A DNA stretch of 64,000 bases from Pseudarthrobacter sp. (GTDB taxonomy: Bacteria; Actinomycetota; Actinomycetes; Actinomycetales; Micrococcaceae), in assembly GCA_031178005.1 (NCBI GenBank), contig JAPSJV010000001.1, positions 1-64,000 of the forward strand, given 5' to 3'. Below are positions 17,540 through 27,157 of the stretch, piece after piece. A program made the position numbers and the translations under genes. The notes under the pieces were generated by a model. The model had not been told where the DNA came from. It did no database searches and saw nothing but the letters and a program-made list of their open reading frames with translations. Every line of letters starts with the position of its first letter. Within the stretch, counting starts at the first letter, position 1.

Positions 17540-19069
17540 CTATTCCTTCTCTTGGGTCATGAAGTGCATAAGGGATTCCTGGGTTGCGTCGGCGATGGGG
17601 ACTTCGCCGGTGATGTGGCCGGCGGACAGGGTGTAGATCCTGTCGCAGATGCCCAGAAGCTCCGGAAGTTCGGAGGAGATGACGATGACGGCTTTTCCGG
17701 CAGCGGCGAGGTCGGCAATGATTGTGTAGATCTCAAACTTGGCGCCCACGTCGATTCCGCGGGTCGGTTCGTCCAGGATCAGGACGTCCGGGTCTGAGAA
17801 CATCCACTTGCTCAGCACCACCTTTTGCTGGTTTCCACCGGAGAGCTTGCCGGTAATGGCCGCTACCGAGGGCGCCTTGATGTTCATGCTCTTGCGGTAC
17901 TGGTTGGCCACGGTGGTCTCTTGGTTGCCGTCCACCCATCCGCCCTTGGCCAGCTTGTTTAAAGCTGCCATGGAGATGTTCCGCTTGATGTCCTCAATCA
18001 GGTTCAGGCCGTAGTGTTTCCGGTCTTCGGTGGCGTAGGCGATGCCGTGCTTGATGGCATCGGAAACGGTGGAGGTGTTGATCTCTTCGCCGTATTTGTA
18101 GACCTTGCCGGAGACGGTGCGGCCGTACGTCCGTCCGAACACGCTCATGGCCAGCTCGGTCCGGCCGGCACCCATCAGCCCGGCCAGGCCCACCACCTCG
18201 CCCTTGCAGACGTTGAGGCTCGCGTTGTTCACTACCAGGCGCGAGTGGTCCTGGGGATGTTGGACGGTCCAGTCCTCAATACGCAGGACCTCTTCGCCAA
18301 TGACGGGTGTGCGGTCCGGGTAGAGGCTTTCCAGGTCGCGGCCAACCATCCCGCGGATGATCCGCTCCTGGGTGATCTGGCCCTGGTCAAGGCGCAGCGT
18401 CTCAATGGACTTGCCGTCCCGGATGATGGTGACCGCATCGGCCACCTTGCGGATCTCGTTGAGCTTGTGGCTGATGATGATGCTGGTGACGCCCTGGCCC
18501 TTGAGGTGCAGGATGAGGTCCAGCAAGTGGTCCGAGTCCTCGTCGTTCAGGGCCGCCGTCGGCTCATCGAGAATGAGGAGCTTCACCTCTTTGGACAGCG
18601 CCTTGGCGATTTCCACAAGCTGCTGCTTGCCAACGCTGATGTGCTGGATGGGCGTGACCGGGTTCTCGCTGAGTCCCACGCGTGCCAGCAGCTTGGCGGC
18701 TTCCAGATTGGTCTTCCGCCAGTCCACCCAGCCGTTCCTGGATAGTTCGTTGCCCAGGTAGATGTTCTCGGCGATGGACAGGTACGGGCTGAGGGCCAGT
18801 TCCTGGTGGATGATCACGATGCCGCGCTTCTCGCTGTCCGAGATGCTGGAAAAGTTGCAGGGCTCGTTTTCGAAGAGGATGTCGCCGTCGAAAGTGTTGT
18901 GCGCATAAACGCCGGAGAGCACCTTCATGAGGGTGGACTTCCCGGCGCCGTTCTCGCCGCAGATGGCGTGGACTTCGCCGCGGTTGACGTCCAGAGTGAC
19001 GTCCTGGAGGGCTTTAACCCCGGGGAAGGTCTTGGTGATCCCCCGCATTTGAAGAATGGGTACGTTCAT
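17540..19069 (-). CDS. mmsA: Multiple-monosaccharide ABC importer ATP-binding protein
   Basis: A 509-residue double ATPase. N-half: Walker [10 protein letters not shown], signature [14 protein letters not shown], Walker [14 protein letters not shown]-half: [12 protein letters not shown] (degenerate Walker A as in RbsA/XylG), signature [15 protein letters not shown], and [14 protein letters not shown]. It energises sugar uptake with MmsB and ChvE. The ATG at 19069 ([10 protein letters not shown]) has GGGAA upstream; the open frame continues upstream without support. A 13-bp stem-loop separates it from chvE. Confidence 0.93.
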   Translation of the reverse strand: MNVPILQMRGITKTFPGVKALQDVTLDVNRGEVHAICGENGAGKSTLMKVLSGVYAHNTFDGDILFENEPCNFSSISDSEKRGIVIIHQELALSPYLSIAENIYLGNELSRNGWVDWRKTNLEAAKLLARVGLSENPVTPIQHISVGKQQLVEIAKALSKEVKLLILDEPTAALNDEDSDHLLDLILHLKGQGVTSIIISHKLNEIRKVADAVTIIRDGKSIETLRLDQGQITQERIIRGMVGRDLESLYPDRTPVIGEEVLRIEDWTVQHPQDHSRLVVNNASLNVCKGEVVGLAGLMGAGRTELAMSVFGRTYGRTVSGKVYKYGEEINTSTVSDAIKHGIAYATEDRKHYGLNLIEDIKRNISMAALNKLAKGGWVDGNQETTVANQYRKSMNIKAPSVAAITGKLSGGNQQKVVLSKWMFSDPDVLILDEPTRGIDVGAKFEIYTIIADLAAAGKAVIVISSELPELLGICDRIYTLSAGHITGEVPIADATQESLMHFMTQEKE

Positions 19070-19134
19070 CGTCAATTCCCGCTGACTGGTTGGAACTTGG
19101 CCGTGCCGATGCTTCGGCGCGGCTCGGGGAGTGG

Positions 19135-19169
19135 CTGTGGCCCCGCCTTGGTGCACGGCGGGGCCACAG
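19135..19169 (-). other. Intercistronic stem-loop between chvE and mmsA
   Basis: Perfect 13-bp stem, 19135-19147 with 19157-19169, 9-base loop, no T-tract. Located 14 bases after the chvE stop, it probably acts as a partial terminator or as a 3' barrier that keeps the binding-protein message more abundant than the ATPase/permease part, as often seen in ABC sugar operons. Confidence 0.75.
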
Positions 19170-19183
19170 TCCGAAAGGGGTGG

Positions 19184-20305
19184 TTACTTGACGTCGGCTG
19201 CGGTGTAGTAGCCGGAGTCGACCAGTTCCTTCTGTACGTTGTCCTTGGTGATGATCACGGACTCCAGGAGGTAGGCGGGAACAACCTTGACCTTGTTGTC
19301 GTAGGTCTCGGTGTCGTTGACTTCCGGTTCCTTGCCCTTGAGTACGTCGTCAACCATCTTCACTGCCTGGGTACCGAGCTGGCGGGTGTCCTTGAAGATC
19401 GTGGAGTACTGCTCGCCGGCCAGAATGGACTTGGCCGAACCCTTCTCGGCGTCCTGGCCGGTGACCACCGGGAGGCTGTCCGTGGAGTACCCGCCGGCGC
19501 TGGTCAGTGCAGAGATGATGCCGATGGATATGCCGTCATACGGGGACAGTACGCCGTCGAGCTTGGCTCCGGAGCTGTAGGCGGAGGTGAGGATGTCTTC
19601 CATGCGCTTCTGGGCCACGGGTGCCTGCCAGCGCAGGGTTGCTGCCTGCTCAAACTTGGTCTGGCCGCTGGGGACCTTCAGGGTGCCGGCGTCCAGGTAT
19701 GGCTGGAGCGTGTCCATGGCGCCGTCCCAGAAGAAATTGGCATTGTTGTCGTCCGGGCTGCCCGCGAACAGTTCGACGTTGAACGGGCCCTTGCCCTCAA
19801 CCTTCGTGCCGGATGCGTCAACCAGGCCCAGCCCGGTCAGCAGCGAGGTGGCCTGCTGGACACCCACTGTGTAGTTGTCGAACGTGGTGTAGAAATCGAC
19901 GTTCGGGGTGCCGTTGATGAGGCGGTCGTAGGCGATGACCGTGACGTTCTGCTCCTTGGCCTTGGCCAGGACATCGGTCAGGGTGGTGCCGTCGATGGCG
20001 GCGATGATGAGCGCCTTGGCGCCCTTCGTCAGCATGTTTTCAATCTGGGAAACCTGGGTGGGAATGTCGTCGTTGGCGAACTGGAGGTCCGTTTTGTAGC
20101 CCAGGTCCTTCAGCGACTTCTCGACGTTGGCCCCGTCGGCGATCCACCGCTCAGAGGTCTGGGTAGGCATGGAAATGCCCACCACGGAATCGGCGGGAGC
20201 TGCTGCGGTGTCGGTTGCCGCTCCGCCGCGGCTTCCGCAGCCGGCGACGCTCATTGTGACGGCGAGAGCGACTGCAACGGCGCCCACGAGTTTGCTGATT
20301 CTCAC
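19184..20305 (-). CDS. chvE: ChvE-like multiple sugar-binding lipoprotein
   Basis: A 373-residue periplasmic-binding-protein-like lipoprotein (signal [15 protein letters not shown], lipobox VAGC with Cys23) for the MmsAB importer. The start of the fold reads [17 protein letters not shown], then [70 protein letters not shown] and [12 protein letters not shown], as in ChvE/GbpR-associated sugar receptors for arabinose, galactose, xylose or glucose. It is first in the operon chvE-mmsA-mmsB and its promoter region holds a LacI-type palindrome. Confidence 0.92.
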   Translation of the reverse strand: MRISKLVGAVAVALAVTMSVAGCGSRGGAATDTAAAPADSVVGISMPTQTSERWIADGANVEKSLKDLGYKTDLQFANDDIPTQVSQIENMLTKGAKALIIAAIDGTTLTDVLAKAKEQNVTVIAYDRLINGTPNVDFYTTFDNYTVGVQQATSLLTGLGLVDASGTKVEGKGPFNVELFAGSPDDNNANFFWDGAMDTLQPYLDAGTLKVPSGQTKFEQAATLRWQAPVAQKRMEDILTSAYSSGAKLDGVLSPYDGISIGIISALTSAGGYSTDSLPVVTGQDAEKGSAKSILAGEQYSTIFKDTRQLGTQAVKMVDDVLKGKEPEVNDTETYDNKVKVVPAYLLESVIITKDNVQKELVDSGYYTAADVK

Positions 20306-20439
20306 AATTTTCTCCTTTCGCGGAGGGAGTTCCGCGAAGTGGTGCTGGGTCGGCAGGCATCTGCGCCTGCCGGCGGGTAATACAGCCGGACGTGCCTGGA
20401 TTGGTGCCGGAGGACCGGCGGCGAACTAAATCGGCAATG

Positions 20440-20453
20440 TGTTAGCGCTAACA
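20440..20453. promoter_or_regulatory. LacI-type palindromic operator upstream of chvE
   Basis: TGTTAGCGCTAACA is a perfect 14-bp palindrome with a central CG, the classic form of LacI/CcpA-family operators. It lies 135 bases upstream of the chvE ATG. No LacI-family regulator is encoded in this window, so the binder would be elsewhere in the genome. Confidence 0.75.
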
Positions 20454-20522
20454 GCGAAAGACTACTACGGCGTCAACTGTGCGTCAAAACACATTTAAGC
20501 CCGGCGGCCTGAAGCCGTGCGC

Positions 20523-23500
20523 TTAGTCCTTGAAGAGGGCTGCCAGGTCCTCGGCGGTGATGGCGCCGCCCGCCAGGGCCTCGCCTTCCATTACGTCGGA
20601 GAACAGCTGGGACTTGCGGGCCTTGAGCGCCATGACCTTTTCCTCGATGGTGTCCTTGGCAACCAGCCGGTACACCATCACGTTCTTGGCCTGCCCGATC
20701 CGGTGCGTGCGGTCCACGGCCTGCGCCTCGCTGGCCGGGTTCCACCACGGATCCAGCAGGAACACGTAGTCCGCCTCGGTCAGGTTCAGGCCGAACCCGC
20801 CGGCCTTCAGTGAAATCAGGAACACGGGTGCGGTTCCCGTCTTGAAGGAATTGACGACGTCGGCACGGTTGCGGGTGCCGCCGTCGAGATAGCAGAACTC
20901 CACTCCGCGCTCCACCAGGCGTTCGCGCACCTTGCCCAGGAACCCGGTGAACTGGCTGAAGATCAGGGCGCGGTGGCCCTCCGCGATGAGGTCGTCCAGC
21001 TGCTCGAACAGCACGTCCAGTTTGCTGGAGCGCACAGCGGAGAGCGACGGATCCACCAGGGACGCGTCGAGGGCCAATTGCCGCAGCAGGGTCAGCGACT
21101 GGAAGATGGTGAAGCGGTTCTTGTTGACGTCCTCGATCAGGCCCAGCACCTTCTGCCGCTCGCGCTGCAGGTGCGTCTGGTACACCTTCTGGTGCCGCGG
21201 GTTAAGCACCACTTCAAGGATCTGCTCCTGCTTGGGCGGCAGGTCCTTGATCACCTGGTCCTTGGTGCGGCGCATCATCAGGGGGCGGACCCGACGCCGG
21301 AGCTTGTCCAGCTGCCCCTTGTCGCCGGCCTTTTCAATCGGCTTCTGGTAGTACTCCGCGAAGCGCTGCGGGCTGGCGAAAAGCCCGGGCGCCACGATGG
21401 ACGTCAGTGCCCAGAACTCCATGAGGTTGTTTTCCAGCGGCGTTCCGGTGACGGCCAGCTTGAATCCGGCGGGCAGCTTCCGGGCGCACTGGTAGGCCTT
21501 GGACTGGTGGTTCTTGACGAACTGGGCCTCGTCCAGCACCAGGCCGGCCCAGGTGCGGCCGGCGTAGGAGTCGTAGTCGATCCGGAACAGGGCGTAGGAG
21601 GTGATCACAATGTCCACTCCGTCCAGCACCTCAGCGGGAGTGGAGCCGCTCTTGGCGAAGGTCTCACCGATAGCGTGGACCTTCAGCCCTGGTGCGAAGC
21701 GTGCGGCTTCGCTGGCCCAGTTGCCCACCACGCTGGTGGGGGCAACCACCAGGAAGGGCGCCGTGCCATCACCGTCAGGGTTGCCCGCAACAGCTTCCTT
21801 GGCCGCGCACATCAGCGCCAGGGCCTGCACGGTTTTACCGAGGCCCATGTCGTCAGCCAGCACCCCGCCCAGCCCGTGCCGGTACAGGAAGGTGAGCCAG
21901 TTGTAGCCCTCCAGCTGGTAGGGACGCAGCTCAGCGTTAAGGGTGGCTGGCAGCGGAAGTCCGTCCACGCCGCCGTCGAGCAGTCCGCCCACAGCATCGC
22001 GCCATGCGGCCGCCTGCTGGTCCACGATTCCCAGGTGCGCCAGCTCGTCCCACAGCCCCGCCTGGAAGCGGCTGATCTGGAGCGGAGCGTCCTTGTTGTC
22101 CTGCAGCGCCCGGGCCTCATCGATGAGTTCGCGGAGCTGGTGGAGCTCCGGGATGTCGAGCGAGAAGTAGGCGCCGCTGGGCAACAGCATGCGGGTCTGG
22201 CCGGCGGCAAGCGCGGAGAACACGTTGCCGAACGCCACCTGCTGGCCTTCGAGGGTGATCACGATGCCGAGGTCGAACCAGTCCCGCTGCTCCGTGGCTG
22301 ACGTGGAAATCGAGACGACCGGTGCTTCCTCGGACTCGCGGTAGTCGGCGATGTCACCGGTGGTCTCCACGTCCACGCCGGGCGTCTGGCGCAACTGCGG
22401 CAAGAGTTCCTCGGTGAAGGTGAGGGTGTCCAGGCCCTTCAGCTCCGCCGTCGGTGCCAGGCGCGGGGTGCCCCAGCCGCCGGTCATGGACTCGCCCAGG
22501 GCAGCCACGACCTCCCACGGCGTGCCCAGTTCCTCCAGGATCCGGGCCTCCGTTACGGGGTCGCGGAAGCCTTCGTCGCCCGGATGCGGCCAGAGCGGCT
22601 GGGCCGTGACCTTCTTGCCGGCGCGGTAGTGCCATTCCCAGTGCAGCCGGACGTGGTGGTCCGCGCCGTAGTTGGCCAGCAGTGAGAGTGTGGGAACGGC
22701 CAGCACGGGCAGTTCCACGGATTCGTCCTTGGCGGTGACCCGGGCGGACTGCTTGAGCTTGGGGTAGTAGCCGGAGAGGAAGCGGGCCTCGTCGCTGGCT
22801 GGAATGTGCAGCGAGTTCCCGGCCGTGACGAACTGCAGGAGTTCCTCACTCAGGCCTTCCTCCAGCGGCGCCAGGAACAGCTGCTGCTCCGCCTTGGAAA
22901 CCGGGGGCATCTCGGCGGCCAGTTGCCCGGTGGGCCGTGAATAGAAAATTCCGTGTGCGGGCCTGCCGATCGTGCCCACCATGGCCGGATCGATTTCCTC
23001 GTCCTCCACCGTGATGGAGGAGGCCAGGTCCAGCCCGCCGTTGCCGTCACCGGCGGGCCGGCTCAGGTTCAGGCTGACGACGGCGGGATCCCCGGCGAGT
23101 GCCACCGGCTCCTGGCCGCGGCCGTGGATGAGGACCAGCCCGATCTGCTGCGCCTCGGCAAGCAGTGCCCAGAGGCTCCGGGAGCCGAAGGTGTTCATTC
23201 CCAGCCACAGGGCGGTGGGGTCGTAGCTGCCGCTGCGCCGTGTGGAGTGGGCGGCGTAGAACTTGGTCAGCCAGTCGATATGCGCCTGGTTGGCATCATG
23301 CTGGTACGTGAGGTTGTACCAAGAGAGGTCGCCGCGGATCCACTTGCCCCGGCTGCCCATCATCATGGGCCGGGCACGGAGCTGGCGGAAGCTGCGGATG
23401 GGATCGCGGCGCCCTGTGTAGGAGAAGTGCGGCGGCGGTTCTTCCACCTCGAACTGCAGGGCGAGGGCCGTGCCGCCGGCCGGCTTCCCGGGGCCTCCGC

Positions 23501-23912
23501 CGGTGCCTGAAAGCAGCGGGCCCAGTGCCCGTTCCCAGTCGCTCAGCGGGGTCCCGGCCTGCTGGCGCGTGCTGGCTGCCGGGGGAGTCAGCAGCTGGAC
23601 CCGGATGGCGGGATTGTCCTCGGCGGAGAAAAGAAGGGCGGCAACGTGTTTGCAGTCCTTGCGGACCGGGCAGCTGCAGATGCCCACCGTGCAGCTCCAG
23701 CCACTGCTTTTGCGCACCAGCTTGGCCGACGTCGAATAAGGTGTAGCGGCACCGCCCCTGACCTTGCCCAGCAAAAGCCCGGTGCCGGCGTCGAACTGCA
23801 TTCCGCTGACGCGGCTGCCCATGGCGTAGGCGAGCCCGGCCGCGAGGGAGCGGTCGTTAATGGCAGGAGTCTGGATTGCCAGGGCCGCACTTTCGTCCGG
23901 TTGGGATGGCAT
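20523..23912 (-). CDS. SWIM zinc-finger SNF2-family DEAD/DEAH-box helicase
   Basis: A 1129-residue protein: SWIM zinc finger near residues 70-95 (CSCPVRKDCKHVAALL), a long middle region, then a SWI2/SNF2 ATPase. Motif I ADDMGLGKTVQALAL, motif Ia VVAPTSVVGNWASE, motif II VLDEAQFVKN, motif III AVTGTPLENN, motif V GFGLNLTEADYVFLLDPWWN and motif VI DRTHRIGQ are all intact. Such bacterial SNF2 proteins are DNA or nucleoprotein translocases of uncertain job, possibly in repair or transcription. It is a single gene with no partner; the next gene upstream is an AraC regulator on the same strand after 128 bases. Confidence 0.94.
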   Translation of the reverse strand: MPSQPDESAALAIQTPAINDRSLAAGLAYAMGSRVSGMQFDAGTGLLLGKVRGGAATPYSTSAKLVRKSSGWSCTVGICSCPVRKDCKHVAALLFSAEDNPAIRVQLLTPPAASTRQQAGTPLSDWERALGPLLSGTGGGPGKPAGGTALALQFEVEEPPPHFSYTGRRDPIRSFRQLRARPMMMGSRGKWIRGDLSWYNLTYQHDANQAHIDWLTKFYAAHSTRRSGSYDPTALWLGMNTFGSRSLWALLAEAQQIGLVLIHGRGQEPVALAGDPAVVSLNLSRPAGDGNGGLDLASSITVEDEEIDPAMVGTIGRPAHGIFYSRPTGQLAAEMPPVSKAEQQLFLAPLEEGLSEELLQFVTAGNSLHIPASDEARFLSGYYPKLKQSARVTAKDESVELPVLAVPTLSLLANYGADHHVRLHWEWHYRAGKKVTAQPLWPHPGDEGFRDPVTEARILEELGTPWEVVAALGESMTGGWGTPRLAPTAELKGLDTLTFTEELLPQLRQTPGVDVETTGDIADYRESEEAPVVSISTSATEQRDWFDLGIVITLEGQQVAFGNVFSALAAGQTRMLLPSGAYFSLDIPELHQLRELIDEARALQDNKDAPLQISRFQAGLWDELAHLGIVDQQAAAWRDAVGGLLDGGVDGLPLPATLNAELRPYQLEGYNWLTFLYRHGLGGVLADDMGLGKTVQALALMCAAKEAVAGNPDGDGTAPFLVVAPTSVVGNWASEAARFAPGLKVHAIGETFAKSGSTPAEVLDGVDIVITSYALFRIDYDSYAGRTWAGLVLDEAQFVKNHQSKAYQCARKLPAGFKLAVTGTPLENNLMEFWALTSIVAPGLFASPQRFAEYYQKPIEKAGDKGQLDKLRRRVRPLMMRRTKDQVIKDLPPKQEQILEVVLNPRHQKVYQTHLQRERQKVLGLIEDVNKNRFTIFQSLTLLRQLALDASLVDPSLSAVRSSKLDVLFEQLDDLIAEGHRALIFSQFTGFLGKVRERLVERGVEFCYLDGGTRNRADVVNSFKTGTAPVFLISLKAGGFGLNLTEADYVFLLDPWWNPASEAQAVDRTHRIGQAKNVMVYRLVAKDTIEEKVMALKARKSQLFSDVMEGEALAGGAITAEDLAALFKD

Positions 23913-24040
23913 GGGGGCGCACTACTTTCGGCAGGCCGCCAAATGGTGCGACCGAAGGTTGACTATCTGATCCATCTTAGTCAAGCTCCGGGTCCCCTCA
24001 AACCTGAGGGTCGTGAACTGCGCCTGAAGTTCAGTCCCGG

Positions 24041-24817
24041 TCAGGCCGCGAAGGCTCCCGGAGTTGTACCGAGCACCCGCCGGAAGTGCCGTGTCAGGTG
24101 TGATTGATCGTGGAACCCCGCCTCCACTGCAGCTTCGGAAGCCGGAATACCGTCCAGGAGCAGGCGCCGGGCGCGGTCTACGCGACGTCCGGTGACGTAG
24201 CGGTGGGGCGCAATGCCGTAGGCCTTGGAGAAGACGCGGACCAGATGACTCGGATGAACGCCCAGAATGGCGGCCGCCTCGGCGATGGTGAACGATTCGA
24301 ACAGGCGGTCATCCAGCATCTCGCGCAGTTGGCGGGCTAATGGTGCATCGCTGGCAGGGGAGGGCGGGGCGCCAAGGTGCAGGCGCACGGATTCGTGAAG
24401 GGCGAGTACTCCGCATTCTGCGGCCATCGCATCTCCCGGCGAGGAGAGCGCTTCGTGGATGCCCATCACAGTGGCTACCGCCTGGGGATCCATCAGGGTG
24501 GGCCGCGCCACCGCCGCGTCTGCCGCCTTGGCAGGGAGCCAGTGTTCGCTCAGGTAGAGCACGCGTTTGCGGAAAGCCTGGCCTCCGACGGCGGAGCGTC
24601 CGTCGTGGGGTACATGCGGCGGAAGCAAAGTGATTGAGGCCGGTACTGCCTCATGCGCTGTGCGCTCCAGATCGTAGGTCACGGCCCCTTTGTCGATCAG
24701 CAGGACTGTCCAGTCCTCATGGGTGTGGGCCGGGTAGGAGTGGTGTTCAAACGTTGCATGCAGCACCTCCCGCACGTAGGGCACAGCCGGATGCCACGCC
24801 TTTACCGAATTACCCAT
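24041..24817 (-). CDS. AraC-family transcriptional regulator
   Basis: A 258-residue regulator with an N-terminal AraC cupin (HSYPAHTHEDWTVLLIDKGAV and PPHVPHDGRS) and a C-terminal double HTH (FTIAEAAAILGVHPSHLVRVFSKAYGI, PASEAAVEAGFHDQSHLTRHFRRVLGTTPGAF). The ATG at 24817 gives a normal family length; the longer frame upstream overlaps the divergent DUF2000 gene. It probably regulates that neighbour, a common pairing in actinobacteria (inference). Confidence 0.92.
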   Translation of the reverse strand: MGNSVKAWHPAVPYVREVLHATFEHHSYPAHTHEDWTVLLIDKGAVTYDLERTAHEAVPASITLLPPHVPHDGRSAVGGQAFRKRVLYLSEHWLPAKAADAAVARPTLMDPQAVATVMGIHEALSSPGDAMAAECGVLALHESVRLHLGAPPSPASDAPLARQLREMLDDRLFESFTIAEAAAILGVHPSHLVRVFSKAYGIAPHRYVTGRRVDRARRLLLDGIPASEAAVEAGFHDQSHLTRHFRRVLGTTPGAFAA

Positions 24818-24866
24818 GCAAGAAATGTACAAGACGGACAGCGGCGCTATTGGCCAGGCTTGGAGC

Positions 24867-25325
24867 ATGCAAGAGAACTCAACAGCCACCATTAACTCCG
24901 CTTCCCCTGAGGCAGGCCGCTTCGACACAAAGGTCGTGGTGGTGCTCAGGGATGACCTGTTTCCGTGGCAGAAGCTCAACGTGACAGCGTTCCTTATGAG
25001 CGCCATCGCCACCAGCGCCCCGGATCTGACAGGTGCACCGTACCGGGACCGTGATGGCAACGAATACCTGCCCATGCTTCGCCAGCCCGTCCTGGTATTC
25101 ACTCCCGGTGCCGAACTGCTCGCAAAGGCCCGGGAACGTGCCCTTGGCCGCGGTATCCCCGCTGCTGTATATACGCGGGAACTGTTCTCCACCGGGCATG
25201 ACGAGGCCAACCGGGCCGCCGTCGCAGAAGTCCATGCCGACGAACTGGACCTCGTGGGGATTGGCCTGCGGGGTCCCCGCAACGTGGTTGACCGCATCGT
25301 CAAGGGCGCGCGGATGCACGAATGA
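24867..25325 (+). CDS. DUF2000 family protein
   Basis: A 152-residue cytoplasmic protein with the DUF2000 core: DTKVVVVLRDDLFPWQKLNVTAF, then MLRQPVLVFTPG, IPAAVYTRELFSTGHDEANRAAV and LDLVGIGLRGPRNVVDRIVKGA. Function unknown; the fold resembles peptidyl-tRNA-hydrolase-2-like proteins. The ATG at 24867 is preceded by TTGGAG; an in-frame ATG at 24816 would overlap the AraC start codon and was not chosen. It is divergent from the AraC regulator. Confidence 0.87.
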   Translation: MQENSTATINSASPEAGRFDTKVVVVLRDDLFPWQKLNVTAFLMSAIATSAPDLTGAPYRDRDGNEYLPMLRQPVLVFTPGAELLAKARERALGRGIPAAVYTRELFSTGHDEANRAAVAEVHADELDLVGIGLRGPRNVVDRIVKGARMHE

Positions 25326-25519
25326 TAGCTACTGGCCGCCAGCGCCGGACGGACGCATTGTTTCGCACCGCGAGGGATCGAGCACTGGCGGTACTCTTCG
25401 AGCCGAAAGGTGCCGTCAATACCGGCGATGCGGGTGGCGACAGGACTTCCCGGCTCCGCGAACTTGTGTAGGCGCCGCTGGTGGGACCACGTGCGGTGGA
25501 GCTGTGATTACCATGCGTT

Positions 25520-26047
25520 ATGGGCAGACGAAACTTCCTCATCGAAGGCGGATCCGGAACCGGAAAGACTGCGGTGGGCATGGAGCTGGCGCGCCGAGGC
25601 TATCACTGCGTTCATGGTGACCGGGAGCTTGCCTATCAAGGGGACCCAGGCACCGGTGAGCCTGTCGTAGGGACGACGGGCATCGCTGTCCACGCCCATC
25701 ACATCTGGAACCTCGACAGGCTTACTGCACTCATCGCGGACCACACGGAGGAGCTGACGTTTTTCTGCGGAGGGTCACGGAACTTCGCCGGCTTTATCGA
25801 TCTCTTCGACGGCGTCTTCGTTCTTGAAGTCGACGCCGAGATCCTCGTCAGGCGTTTAGACAACCGCCCGGGCAGCGAATGGGGAGGACCCGGCAGGCGC
25901 GAGGAGCGTGATTTCATCATCCGGCTGAATTCTGCCAAAGCGGACGTTCCTCGGCAGGGGATCGTCGTGGACGCTACTGCCCCGTTGTCGCAAGTTGTTG
26001 ACTGCATCGTGGCCTTGAGTAAAAAGGGTCCCTCAAACTTCGCCTGA
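25520..26047 (+). CDS. P-loop nucleotide kinase-like protein
   Basis: A 175-residue P-loop protein with Walker A IEGGSGTGKTAVGMELARRGY at the N-terminus, followed by HCVHGDRELAY and a LID-like basic segment RRLDNRPGSEWGGPGRREERD. The layout is that of small nucleoside/shikimate-type kinases; substrate unknown. No good ribosome site directly precedes the ATG. It stands alone between DUF2000 and the DUF4375 gene in a patch of small accessory genes. Confidence 0.75.
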   Translation: MGRRNFLIEGGSGTGKTAVGMELARRGYHCVHGDRELAYQGDPGTGEPVVGTTGIAVHAHHIWNLDRLTALIADHTEELTFFCGGSRNFAGFIDLFDGVFVLEVDAEILVRRLDNRPGSEWGGPGRREERDFIIRLNSAKADVPRQGIVVDATAPLSQVVDCIVALSKKGPSNFA

Positions 26048-26134
26048 CGTTCACTTGCGGCTGGGCTGCCGGGGAGTGCCCCCGTCCTACGCTGAAAATG
26101 TCCCGAACAGTCCGCAATCACCGTGAGGATCGCC

Positions 26135-27157
26135 ATGACGAACAACGAATACCCCGTAGTCCTGACCACCGACAGCCGGGATGCCAGCGAAGTCGTCGAC
26201 TCCAACGTCGACGTGGTCAACACGATGTACCAGGAACTCCTGGGCTCCGACGAGATCGCACCCAACGCCCTGCGAAGCTACTACGTCGACTTCTACCTCA
26301 CCCAGGCACTGGGCGGCGGTTTTGCCCAGTACGTCTTCACCGCACCGGAGCGGGAGGAGCTGGATGTCTACATCCGCGAAGGCCTCGAAGGCATGGGTGC
26401 CACCGCCCACCTGGACCTGTTCAACCGCACCGTTGCCGCCTTCGATGCCCTCACCGAGGCGGAAGCCGATGAGTACCTCGACGGCGACACCGAGGACGAC
26501 GCCGAGACCTCCGATGCGGTCCTGGCGCTGGAGGAACTGGACAACGAGTTCGAGGCGCTGCTGGAAACCGAGGACATCACCGCCCTCAACGGCGCCTGGC
26601 TGCTCAGCCAGGACGGCCTTATGGTGATGGACAGCGACGACCTCAACGCCCACATCGCCGTGCGCGTCTCCCGCGTCCCGGACATGGCCGAGCGCCAGGC
26701 CGAAGCCGAAGAGGAAGCCCGCGAAAACGCGCCGGAGTTCGAGGTCATCATCCGTGAACTCTGCGACGTCGCGGGCTACTCCCTGGAGAAGATCACCATG
26801 GGGGACCCCAACTACATGCATGATGGGCAGAAGGTCCTGGCCTGGCACTTCGCCACCGACCACGGCGACTTCATCATGGTCGAGGAGGAAGAAGAGGCCT
26901 TTATGATCAATCCCGCCAACGGCGAGATCATCGCCGCCGTCGAGTTCGAAGAAGCGGACACGGAATTCAGCGACGACGATGCTGAGCTGGATGCTACCGA
27001 CGCGGAGCCGGCATCGGGCGCCGCGTTGGCCGCTGCTTTTACCGAACTCGCGGCCTGGGGGCCGCCTCGCGGGAACGTCCGGGCCCGCCGGCACCCTTCC
27101 GGCGTTTTCGTGCCGGCGCACTGGGACGGAGCGTCCTCAGGCTGGCCGGGTTGTTAG
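26135..27157 (+). CDS. DUF4375 (DMP19-like) protein with an odd C-terminal tail
   Basis: A 340-residue acidic protein. Residues about 15-130 form the DMP19-like DUF4375 domain (NVDVVNTMYQELLGSDEIAPNALRSYYVDFYLTQALGGGFAQYVF). An acidic middle and a second alpha/beta part follow. DMP19 relatives are DNA-mimic or toxin-immunity-associated proteins, but function here is unknown. GAGGAT lies before the ATG. After about residue 295 the composition changes to Pro/Arg-rich, and the coding strand there carries a perfect 9-bp stem (27086-27094 with 27110-27118); the last 21 bases overlap the convergent TetR gene. The native stop may have been lost. Confidence 0.75.
   Translation: MTNNEYPVVLTTDSRDASEVVDSNVDVVNTMYQELLGSDEIAPNALRSYYVDFYLTQALGGGFAQYVFTAPEREELDVYIREGLEGMGATAHLDLFNRTVAAFDALTEAEADEYLDGDTEDDAETSDAVLALEELDNEFEALLETEDITALNGAWLLSQDGLMVMDSDDLNAHIAVRVSRVPDMAERQAEAEEEARENAPEFEVIIRELCDVAGYSLEKITMGDPNYMHDGQKVLAWHFATDHGDFIMVEEEEEAFMINPANGEIIAAVEFEEADTEFSDDDAELDATDAEPASGAALAAAFTELAAWGPPRGNVRARRHPSGVFVPAHWDGASSGWPGC

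Noticed and set aside
18806..20380. 524-codon plus-strand open frame
   Set aside because: Antisense to chvE and the start of mmsA, with low-complexity Val/Gly/Asp-rich translation.
24816..24866. Earlier ATG for the DUF2000 gene
   Set aside because: It would overlap the AraC start codon; the ATG at 24867 has a better upstream site and starts close to the conserved domain.
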